DNA from: Trematomus loennbergii
Lineage: Eukaryota; Chordata; Actinopteri; Perciformes; Nototheniidae
DNA length: 64,000 nucleotides
Reading direction: 5' to 3'
Assembly (NCBI GenBank): GCA_012861695.1
Contig: JAAOOA010000628.1
Coordinates: 1 to 64,000, forward strand
This document shows positions 37,851 through 49,800 of this stretch, one piece after another. A program made the position numbers and the translations under genes. The stretch's first letter is position 1; every line of letters begins with the position of its first letter. Below the pieces are notes generated by a model that was not told the DNA's origin, did not search any database, and worked only from the letters and a program-made list of their open reading frames with translations.

Positions 37851-40800
37851 TCAGCCTTCATCAGCCTCATCCTCCAGCAGGAAGTCTCTGATCTCCTCCC
37901 TCAGCTGAGACCTGCAGGACAAGTCACATGTATCATGCTCCATTCTAAAAAGGGAGAAGCACACTTCTGGGTTCCTAACTGATTGTTGTACACTGACCTC
38001 CTGAGCCTCCTCTCAGCCTCCGACAGGATGTACTGCGGGAGAACCTCCTCAGACGACTGGTGAGAGAACAGATGAAGAGACAGGGACACCACAGGTGAAC
38101 GTCAGTAGCATTACAAAAATAAAAAGCATATTTTTAATTCACGAGAGAAAAAATGAAGATCTAAACTGAACAAACGGCTAAAAGTTTCATTTAAGTGCTA
38201 TGATGTGTATTCATGTATTATTATTTTGAAGTACTTTATGATGTAACTATCTATAGACACATCAGATTAATATGAAGTCAGTTATAAGGTCATTTGCCAT
38301 CATTTGAGAGATGATGCATGATGGGAATCTGTTTTCCGTTCTGTGCTTTTAATGCTAAATGTCTTCGTGAAATCAAATGAATGAATTGGAAGGTGCCAAA
38401 GATGTTGAATCGTTATTTCTGTCTTCACTTAAGTTATATTAGTTTATTTAGTGATTGTCATGGCTACTATTATGGTTTTTATATTTCAAAAGGACTTCCA
38501 AACACTTTCAGTGACCAATGTCTATTTTTAAAACTTCAAGAGCTTGATTTTTTCCCCTCAAAGTCAAACATTAAATGATTTAACGGACCCCCGGGACCCC
38601 TGTAACGACAAATACAAAGTTTAGATTGTGTTCCTCACCATGTCTTTGATGGTCAGCTGACAGCTGTAACACAGCAGACTCCTCAGGGGAGGGGACTCTG
38701 AGGCTCTGTCAAACAACAACACCACAGCATTTATTCATATTATTTTGTTTTTGTCCGCTTTACAATTGCACCCAAAAATATAATGATATCACGTGAAAAG
38801 ACACAAAGACTACGAAGCTGCACAAGTAATGACATCAGCCACAGCTTTATCTGTTCACTGTTTATGTTGATGGTGCTAATGCTAACACGCTAAAGTAAGA
38901 TGGTGAACACAATGATGATAATGCTACGTACATGTTAGCATGTAGCTTACAGCAATGTGAGAGCAGCATCATGGATCCTGTCTTCTAGTCTCGATACAAG
39001 ACACCTCCGAAAATCCATGGCACACTATATTTAGAATACTTTCACTACTTTGCCCCGCTGCAGACTGTAACACCACTGCTGAGAGATAACAATACTACGA
39101 GCAAAACACACTTATTATAACTGCCTGCAGTGTTTCCCCTAGGATGGAGTCATAGCAGCGGTGCTAAGGCATAATGTGAGCGTGGAGCGTGTGGAATCTT
39201 TTAGTGTGTGCGCGTAAGAAGTGCGCCCCGCCAATTTGTTTCTATGTGTCTGCCAGCACAAGAAAGGCTCTTGAGGCCTAGTACCAGGGCCGGTTCTAGA
39301 CAATTTGCTGCCCTAGGTGAGATTTTATATAAAGAATAAATGAAAAACCTCTACAAAAGACGAATACACTACAAAAACAGAAACTTATTGACATAGGTAT
39401 ATACATCAAAAAGGCTTCAAATGTACTATTCAGTATTGTATGAACATGTTTGAATTGGGGGGTGGACGTCACATCCTCTAGGGGGGTCCGGGGGCATGCC
39501 CCCCCAGGAAGATTTCTTTGAACATTTTAAAGTAAATGCTTCAATCTGGTGCAATCTTTGAGCACACAATTACTAGAGACCTGATCTAGGTGGTACAACT
39601 CTAAAACACCCATATGAAAAAGATTGGTTTACATTTTAATAATCAAATAAGTATATGAACATAACCAATAACCCATAGCCAATAACAAATAAATGTAACT
39701 TATTTTATTTTTGTTGTTCATTCATATCTTATTTTACCTAGTTAACATTTATTTATTTATTTATGCATATTTTTGTATCTCTCCAACTTTAAACGATATT
39801 TTTGGTTTACTGTTCTATAGTATACATTGGAATGATTTCAAACCTGTTTTTATTTATCCTAATAATTATAAAGGTGTGCCTTGGAAATATGTGTTTCCAT
39901 AATTTGTGGTCAAAAGTTTGAGACCCACTGAGATACTTAGACTAAAGTGAACTATCTAAACCCTCAGAGAGTCCTTTGCCTCCCTGAGCCTCTCAGGCTG
40001 ACAGGAGAGCTCTCCTCCACCCTGGTTGTAGAAACATCTACTTCTTATATCCGTTAGCGCAGCTAGCACCAGGTTCTAATAACAACAGCGCCGGTACCGG
40101 TGCACCCTCTCTCTCTCTCCCTCGCTCTCTCTCTCGCTCCCACGCTCGCACTTTGGCTGTGAGCTGCGGGCGCCTGATAAGCCAACATCCCCCACTTTCA
40201 TCACTTACAGCGCCCATCGTACAGGGCAAATGAAAAGTGTAACCGGGGTGAAAAGGGTGTTACATTGACTTAATTATGAATGTTGTTACATCAAGGCCGA
40301 AAATTAGGATGAGCGCCAACGGTCAAAAATGTTTTTTCCCCTCCCAGAGCTACCAGCGCAGTGCCCCCCAGATCTGGCGCCCTAGGCGACCACCTATGCC
40401 AAAAATCGGCCCTGCCTAGTACATACAGTGGCAATGTCTCAAGATTTAGCAAAAAATACACCTTTATTGAACATACAGTAACACAAATACTACAAATCCA
40501 CATAACAAACAATCAAAAATGAAAAAGGGACGCCACTTATTATTTTAATTTAAAAAAAAAAAAGGTAAAAAAGATTTTTTTAGCAGCGGCGCGCATATTT
40601 CAGCAGCGGCGCTGCACCGCCACTATTTGTATATAGGGGAAACACTGGCCTGCTACTTTAATACTTTGACTTACTATTCATTAATGCAGCTACTTATTTT
40701 TTTACCATGTATGTGTACTTATTTGATTACATCTTATAAACGTATGCTCGCCTCTTTGTTTATGATGTGAGCCCACTCTTTTGTGTTTGCCATTTAAAAG

Positions 40801-43800
40801 GACTTCTGAGTCCAGCAACTCCCGTGTTCTCATCAAGGTAGTCTTCTGGCTTTAAAGGTCTCCCATTATGCTATTTTTAGGCATATATGATGGGTCTCAG
40901 ATATATAAAAATATATAAAAACATGTCTATGATGTGTTTTGCTCAAAATACCAAACAGATCATGCATTTTAGACATCCCTCATATCCTCTGTTTCAGCTG
41001 TTAGAGAAACGCTAATCTGGGTCCTTAGCTTGAAAAAAAAAAAAAGGAGGGGAGCTAATGCCTGCTCAGAATTCTACCCAGAGACTCAGCTAAACGCCAT
41101 CATGTTCCAAACCACATCAAGGATTATTTCTGAAACAGTATGGAGCTCAAAGCTTTCTCTTGCGGGTTTACCACAAGGTGAGTTCCTTTTTATATTTCCT
41201 GCTTCTTTACACACACTCTCTCCAGTACAGGTTAGCTCTGAGTGTTAGCGATGCTTGCTAATGTAAACAAAGACCATATTACGTCCAAAACAGTCGGCAT
41301 TGATTCTGATAGCAACTTTCTGATAGGGCCGTGGACGTAAAGCCAGCCCACATTTCCGATATTACGTCATATCGGACGCAAATCTGGATCAGCTCCGTTG
41401 TTTTAGATTTGGGTACGGAGGAAAAGAGAGGGTTTTGTTTTTCTGACACTTTGTGAGTTCCCTGACACACCGGGGACACATATTTATGTATAAAGGACAT
41501 TTAAAAAAAGTGCATTTTGCATAATAGGTGACCTTTAAAGGGAGCACAGAACAGCTTCAGTTGCCTTTTCTGCATACCTGTTGCTGCTGTGCCTGTCATC
41601 AGCAGCAACAGGCTTTAGTTCTGTTTTCTACTGTATGTAAAACTGACTATGGAGAGGTTACTCAAACAACCTCCCTATAAACAATCTGAACCTTTTCATT
41701 TGGTGTCGATAAGACCCAGGATTGGAATAGATCAATAAATCACTCAACACTTACTTGGCAGACGAACAGCATCCTCCACCACGGTTCCCACAAAGCTCTC
41801 CTCCAACAATGGAGCAGCACTGTGAGGCGGGAGCAGTCCACTCTGGAGCTGTAATGAAAACACAGGAAACTGAAATCAACGCCTAACGTAAGAGCTCATC
41901 TGCATGGGGTACTCAGTGTATATACACTGTATATACTACAATATCTGATTCATATTCCATCACTGACAGAAGCATCATTCTATGGCTCAAACTGGACTAG
42001 TGAAGTTTGCTCATATTGATCAACTTTCTCCGTATCCAGATTGACCCAAGGCAGAGTGTGTGTGATCATTGGCTAACAGTATATCAGGGTGTCCGCGGGG
42101 TCTTCAAAAGTATTAAAAGTTGATTACATCTTACATTTACATTTGACTTCAGGATTCCTGCATACACCCTGTATATGTACCTTGCCTGCTCTCTCCTGGA
42201 GACTTAGTCTGCGAGAGCTGCTCTGAGATCAGGGTGGCGCTGAAGGCTGAAGCATTCTCTGGACAAGAGAGGGACACGAAGACAGAGAGAATGAAGAACG
42301 CTGTACGTTTCTGAACGTGTCCACTTCAACGTCACATAATTAAATCAAAGAACAGAGCTCCAAATGTTTGATATCTTGGTGCCATTATCTGTGAACAGAG
42401 ATGTCTTATGTGTCTGCAGAAGATAAGTAAGACTTCACTTTTAAGTTAAAAAAAAGTAGTATTAAAACAAATGAGCACATGGTGTGTGGGGCTCACCAGC
42501 AGCAGTGTCCAGGGCGCACACACACAGCAGACACCTGGCCCCCTCCACTGAGGCAGAGCCCTTGCAGCTCTGTAGCTTCTCGCTCGTCCTGACACACACA
42601 CACACACACACACACTTTAAGTCTTCATGCAAAATGTGACAATGACTGCATATTGCCAATAGTGTATAATAAATGATAATAAAAAATGATTTTAACGATA
42701 AAAAGTAGGCAGTATACCGTTTAGAAAATGTGCAGCATCCCTAATTGAAAGCCCCGACACATGCTCACACTGACCTGTAGATGGTGCTGACGGTGGAGGG
42801 GAAGTCTGCCTGCAGCTTAATGACAAAGCTCTCTGTCAGATGCTGGATGCTGGACTTGTCTGCAGTCTGTGGGGGGGGGGGATAACAAACTGAGAGTCAA
42901 TCACAACAGACCTGGGGCCTCATTTATAAAGGTAGCGTACGCACAAAAGATGGCGTACGCCAGTTTCTACGCAATGTTTGCGATTTATAAAATACTAACT
43001 TGACGGGAAAATGTGCGGTCCTCCACGCAAACTCTAACCCATGCGTACGCACTAAGCACACAAACGGGAGAGACGAGAAACTGCGACACCGTTGGCAGAA
43101 GGAAGAATGGAGAGAAATATGTGGAAATAATACCATAAATAAAATGTTACCTCTCATTTATCATTATGAAGAATTCATTTTCAAACATTGATTAAAGCCA
43201 ATCTTAAAATGATTAAACAAACGCCTGTTTGCGACTCCTCAGTGCACACAAAAACATAACTTGGAGAAATAAATAAATACGGATATGTTATTTAAAACCA
43301 CCTCGAATATGTTGTGTTAATGTTATGAAATGTTTTCTCATAAATGATGCGGTAAGCAGGAGGACAGAATTACTTTAAACTGACGCCGTTTTGCTTTTCT
43401 ATAGGTTGTAGATACGAGCATGGTTTTATATGTCACGTTTAATCGTGTTTTATGCCGTTTGCCAAGACTTGATAAGTCGCTCGTAAAACCCAGGAGGTAT
43501 GGAAACTAAGAACACCATACCTATTTTTTTGCTTTGTACTACGTAAGCAACCTTCCCACGTCAATCCTACGCAAGGCTTATAAATGAGGCCCCTGAACAG
43601 ACTACACACACTTTGATATCACAGTACCCACTAGGTGCCACTAAACACCAACATTTCAACTTTCAGCTCAACTACAAGCAGACTCTGGATGACAAACGGA
43701 GAAAGATACAGCATTCGGAAGCAGTAAAAGGTCTCAATGCAGCACGAGAAAGAATGCAGGTGTATGACCATGAAGAATCGATTAAAGAAGAATGGAAAAA

Positions 43801-46800
43801 CTTGCAAGAGAAGGATCTGGTAAGTAACCCAGAGCCCAAGACGGGATCTAAGGACAGCTTTGATCTCAGAGAGTTTGCAGACTTTCTCCGTAGTTACGAG
43901 GCTGCCATGGTCCACATCAAGGCAAGAGAAACTTGAATGACCGTAATGCAAACAGGCAAACACATTCAAAGTGACCAGATTGGCTGCAAGATGGAACCGG
44001 AAGGTTATTGAAGTGGAAGAAGAGAGTAACCAATTCCCCTCCTTTGTAATAGTAAAGTTTATAAAAAAGAGAAGCAAAGATTGCCTGCAAGCCTGTCAAA
44101 ACATCAGTGCAATCACTAAAGCAAGATGAAGCTGAAAAAACTAAATCTCAAAACAACAAAGCTTTGCAGCAAAGTCACTGACCACAAGTTCAGACGAAAA
44201 GACAGTCAATAATCCAGAGTACTCTCTACTGTAGCCTCTGTGTATGATCCCCTGGGGTTCATGGCACACTTTGTCCTTTTGGGTAAGCAGTAGTCCAGCA
44301 ATGTGCAGAGACAAGATCGGCTGGGATGAAGACCTACCAGAGAACCCACCTCAGATCGGCTGGGATGAAGACCTACCAGAGAACCCACCTCAGTGGGAGT
44401 CCTGGTTCTATTTCGTATATGGCTTCGCCCTCTAAGGCTATCGCTATTGGGTAATCCCCTGCGCACCCGCACAGCACTGAAACACTTGTAGTCCACGCCC
44501 GCCCGCCCGCAAGGTGGGCCCCACCCTCGGGCTCCCTTCCGGTATAAATAGGAAGGAGGCCTGACAATCTGCTCCCTCTTTTTCTTCAGCACCCCGTTAC
44601 TGAAGCACTGAGACACTTCAATTGCAGAGTAAACATGGGTGAAAATTGTGTGAGAGATTGTCCCTCATGTGGCTCTGGGTTCATAATGAGTTATGACTAG
44701 CACACAGTGTGTGAGTCCTGCCTGGATTCACATGCTGTGTGCCCTCCTCGCCCGGGGGGGGACGGGCACAGCGGGTGCATGCACCCGCTGTGCCCGTCTC
44801 CCCTCGGGCGACAGGAAGCGGAGAGCGGACGCTCTCGCTGCTGCGGCACCAGACTCACAGGATAACAAGTGCAAACAAGCTGGGTTTGCACGTGTACAAA
44901 CAGTTGGGGCTTTGTTTACAATTGATTTTATTTATTTGGTGGTTTGTGCTCCAGCTGTCGATCAGCTGTGCGCAGCGTCTCCACTGCAGCCTGTGCGTCT
45001 CAACCCCCCCGCAACAACTCTATCCCCAGTTAAAGGAAATAAAACTAATGTGTTGTGTTATATCAGCTGTACAATTTACCAAATATATGCTGTTCTTAGT
45101 TTCCATACCTCCTGTGTTTTATGAGCGACTTATCAAGTCTTGGCAAACGGCACAAAACATGATTAAACATGATAGTATATAAAACCATGCTCGTATCTAT
45201 ACAACCTATAGAAATGCAAAACGGCAGTTTAAAGTAATTCTGTCCTTCTGTTTACCGCATCATTTATGAGTAGGGATGGCACCGAGCCCCGGTATTAAAC
45301 GGGCCCCGGGGCTGAATTATTAAAGACCGTGGTACCGTTAAGCTCCGACGTTATCGTCTTTTTATCGGTACTGGAGACATCTAAAAAATATGTCATGTGT
45401 ATTATGCTACACAAACATTATATTGCAGTTTTAGTGTCGCCAACTCCGTTTCTAACATGCAAAAAGACTGCAAAATGCATCATTTTTTGTATTTTCGATC
45501 TCTCCAATCCAGACGAGAGATCTCTCTCTCCCCCGTCTGTGTGCGAGGGGGCGGGGCAGTTTACACACACGCAGCTGCTACATGCAGCAACACACACACA
45601 CACACACGGAGGAGATGGCGGAGAGAACGCGCTCCGAGGGGTGGTTAAACTTTACCCATCTCGCTCGTTGCCTAAAGTGCAATAAGAGTTTAGTATGTCA
45701 GGGCGGTAACACGAGCAATTTGTCTAAACATCTTGCAAAAGTGCACCACATTCAGACGGAGGAATGCACCGGGTTCGACTGTCTCTCTAGTAGCTCTGTA
45801 GCCCCATCCACGAGTAACGTTTCCACGTCAGGTATTATGTATGCTAGCAGCAACACACGGAGCTAACTCAATGATTCAAACATGGGTTAATGATTAGAGG
45901 TAACGGAGTTATTTAGTTTGTTAAAGTTTCAGCCATTCTGTTCACAGTTCTGTCATCAGATTATTTAATATGATTTGTTAAAACGTTGTTGTTTCTGTTG
46001 ATGTGAAATATTATGTATTTCATTTAAAAAAAAGCAATGTTAGTTTTGTTCACAATTTGTTAATTTTCATTTAATTGTTTATTTGAATAGGGACAATGCA
46101 CATTAATGAACACTTTAGACAAATAATGCTTCAAGTGTAAATATGCCAGATTTTAGCTTTGAGCTAATTTCCATCCGTAGTCCCTGACATACAACATATA
46201 GTTAGTTTACCTCATTTTTCTCTCCAAAAGAACCGATAAGAGTACCGTTAAAAGACCGGACCGATAAGCGGTATCGATAAAAGTAGTAGTACCGTTAAAA
46301 CCTTAACGATACCCATCCCTATTTATGAGAATACATTTCATAACATTAAGAGGACCTAATCGAGGGGTGATCAATAACATTTCCGTATTTATTTATTTTG
46401 GAGTTGTGTGTGCACTGAGGAGTCTCAAACAGGCGTTTGTTTAATCATTTTAAGATTGGCTTTAATCCATTTTTGCAAATGAATTCTTCATATATGATAC
46501 ATGAGGTAACATTTATTAATAATGCTATTAATTCCACATATTTATCTCCATTCTTCCTTCTGCCAACGGTGTCTCAGTTTATCATCTCTCCCGTTTTTGT
46601 GCGTACGCATGGATTGTGGTGTTTAGGATAAGAAATCAAACCAGAGCTCCAGACTGATCAGCACTGAGGAGAATCCTTCCTACAGGATTTTGTGTGGATG
46701 TCCAAGGGGGAGGGACATTAGGTTTAAAGAAATGGTTTGAATTGCTTGTTTTATTTTCTGCATCTGTAATATTTACAAAAACGTTTTTTTTTCAGTTTTC

Positions 46801-49800
46801 TCTCCTTTCTACTTGTGTGTTTCCTTGTGAAACTGTGTGTTTTCTGCTGTGTTTCTGGCACATCTTACCTTAGTGTCCAGGCCCGCTGTGAACACCGACG
46901 GCACGCTGAACATACGGTTGTAGTAAGCTATTTCTTTAGCTGAGTAGTCCCTCATTGGCCTCACTAGTATGGTGTCACCATACCTGGAGTCTGAGAAACC
47001 CTGTAAACACATACCCATTAGCATTATTTGTTTTGGTCAGATTTCACACCCAATATGTGAAACCCAAGAATAAAAGAAGAAGGGGGTCTCACTGTGTCGT
47101 GAGCCAGCTGAGCCCCTCTGCCCAGTGAGATGCTGCTAAGCAGTTTCACAGCCAGCCTGGTGCAGCTGTCCCCCAGCATCAGCTTGCTGTAGCCTGCAGA
47201 GCGCGCCGTGTGCACCAGCAGGTGCTGCCTGTGAGGAGAACACACACTCAGCACATCTCCACATCTCCACACAAAGTACACACTGGACTTTCTCAACATC
47301 ATCATCTGTTTAATCAATGTCTTAACCCTCCTGTTGTGTTCGGGTCAAATCCGACTGATTTATTATTTGATTGCCTCAAGGCCTTATGACCACAGTAGGC
47401 ATTTGAACATAAACCATTTCTAATCACCACTTTCATTGAATTTTGAGGTTTAGTCAACTTTTTAACAAATATGGTGTTCCTGCTGAAAGATTATGTTCAT
47501 CCATCAGATCGTACACACCCAAATCCACCATGTTCATTTTGGACTACATTTTCTTTATTTTATTCACTGCAGTTATTCATGTGAACGTGAAGTCTGAGAC
47601 ATTGTTTACAGCTTAACCTCTTAAGCCTGAGCCTGTTTTTCAGGTCTCAGGCTCGAAAATGACATTCCCAGAACAAATGACCATATCTTCCCTTCTAAAA
47701 GGGTTAAATTAATAATCTTTATTCTCAAAGTAATGATAAACCTGTGAGTTGGATGTAGAAAAGTCAGAATCAATATAGATGTTTTTTATTTTAAAGAAAA
47801 TTCAGATTTTACATAGTAAAAAACTGAAAATTATAGTGTCCGTCCAAAAATAATTTTTTACTTATAGTGAAAACTACCCTTGGATGATGGGTTAGTAGAC
47901 TAAAAGCTTTAGGAATCCAAAGTACAACATATAATAAGTACCCTGTATCAAGATTGATGCAAAACAAGTGACATTTGACCTTTTTAGAGAGATTTAGCCA
48001 AAAACCCCACTTCTGGGGTCATTTGGGTGGATTTGACCTATCTCTGGCCCCCCTTGCTCGATTTTGATGAATGAAATCTCTTTATAACCGCTAGAGCCAA
48101 TGGAATCGAGGGAAAGTTATATACACACCAAACGTTAACAAATAAGGAGTGAGAGTGACGCGTTACCAAAACCGGAAGCTGCATACACTCTGGTGGCTAC
48201 CATTAGCAGCTAACTTTTCCGCTCCGATTTTTACATAAAAAATGGAATTATGGATTATAAATAATTTTTTCAAAGGCACAGTACATTATCAACCTTTGGA
48301 TCAACAGTTGTAGCATTTTTTGTCTTTTGACCTAATTGACAGCTACGGTGAGACGATCTGCCGTAAAAGCCCCGTAAAGGTACGTGTTGTGATGTCTGTG
48401 TTTGCTTCCCCTGTCCAAGTTGGGATCGCTCAGTGATGATACTATACCTAAATAATCAGTGGAGTCTCAGCTTTAATAGGCTATATTGTATGTGCAGCTA
48501 CGATAAGTAATAAGGGTATCTTTATCTTGAATTGTGTGCCGCAGTGAGTTAGAATTTTTTCGCTCAGGGGTCATTTAGACGCTTCTTATGAGACTTGTGA
48601 GGGTCCTGCTGTAATGACCTCAGTATGTTCAGCAGCTCCTCCCGGGCTGTCAGGGTCCTGGCAGAGCCCAGGAGCCGCTGCAGGGAGTGTGTGTGGGCCT
48701 CCTGGACCTCAGACGGGGGGGTTTCCTGCTGCTGCCCTGCAGTCACACCGCTGCTGCCGTCGCTGAGCAGGAAGTGATCCACGGCTGCTTTGTAGGCGCC
48801 GGCTTCCTGTTCTGGAGCTCCCGGAGCCGACAGAACAACTGAACTGGGAAGGTCCAGAACCTGAGACAATAAAAAACACACACTCCCTTCAGACTGAGCT
48901 CATGTTATATGGACATGTGTGTTTACTGACATGTAAACTGAGGTCACATGTAGCCACGGATTGCATGTGGTTAAGGCCACACTGACCTGCTCCAGGCACA
49001 CCATGAGGAAGGGGAAGCCTGTAGCTCTGAATACAGCCCGGAGCTCCTCCACCGTCCTCCGTCTGTGCTCCACCGACTGACCCACAGCGCCCCCCCTCTG
49101 GGTCCAAACACACACACAATCATTGCAAAGGGTTTGGTACCGAATCATCCATTAATGCAAACACTTATACACTTAAATAATAACTTCCGATTTGATTTAC
49201 CGTCAATGTAGACAATGCCGGGTAAGAATCTCAACTTCTTGTGACATTCTGACTCAAACCCTGAGAGGAAGGAGGTTCACAGCTGTATTAATGATATCCA
49301 AGACAATTATCTATTGGATAATTATTACCATCAGAATATACAGTGGAGTTCTGAAGAGCATTTCAACATCTCTTGAATCATTTCATTAGTTAATAAAAGC
49401 ATCCATTTATCCACACACAGAAGGTGACTAGCTCAGTGCTGAACATTATTGTCATACTGATATTCTGTACAAACTGTGAAGTCCACTGTGACAAATGTAA
49501 CATTTGTGATATTGGGCTATATAAATAAACATTGATTGATTGATTAGCCATGTGCTGTCAGACTTCATAGTGTCCGGTAATAACCTGCTATACTGCTAAT
49601 GTTAAATGCCCACAATAGCCGCGTTCACACCGGAGTACTTTTCCCTGTACTTTTCGCGTTTAGTTCCGTTAGCACCCCTTATGTCGCGTTCACACCAAAA
49701 AGAGTACTTCAAGCCGGGAACTTTTACCCCCATTTTTAGTGCCTGCTGAGAGATGGTACTTTCCTGGGGGAAAAAGTGCCCCAGTTCTGATTGGCTGGGC

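Larger units (their letters stand above)
45271..46321 (+). mobile_element. hAT element with BED-finger exon, TSD TTTATGAG
   Basis: Ends TAGGGATGG and CCATCCCTA; exact 8-bp duplication TTTATGAG at 45263-45270 and 46322-46329. Subterminal sequence is rich in CCGTTAA and ACCGATAA motifs. It carries a BED zinc-finger exon but no catalytic domain, so it is an internally deleted derivative. A LINE tail is inserted in its right half. Confidence 0.9.
45050..46625 (-). mobile_element. PIF/Harbinger-type MITE, copy 2, inverted and interrupted
   Basis: Excluding 45271-46329, this is the reverse complement of 43055-43530 in copy 1, with many substitutions. The terminal repeats are missing at both ends, so its limits are approximate. 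A hAT element splits it. Copies 1 and 2 face each other about 2 kb apart in CTU2 intron 9. Confidence 0.75.

Noticed and set aside
43917..44099. Minus-strand frames across the BEL/Pao remnant
   Set aside because: Antisense shadows of the decayed gag-like region.
47609..47660. Regulatory hairpin in CTU2 intron 7 (CTCAGGC and GCCTGAG)
   Set aside because: Short, intronic, and better explained as a transposon end; no partner found.
48889..49119. 76-codon minus frame overlapping CTU2 exon 6
   Set aside because: It reads the exon in the wrong frame; the conserved frame is the neighbouring one.
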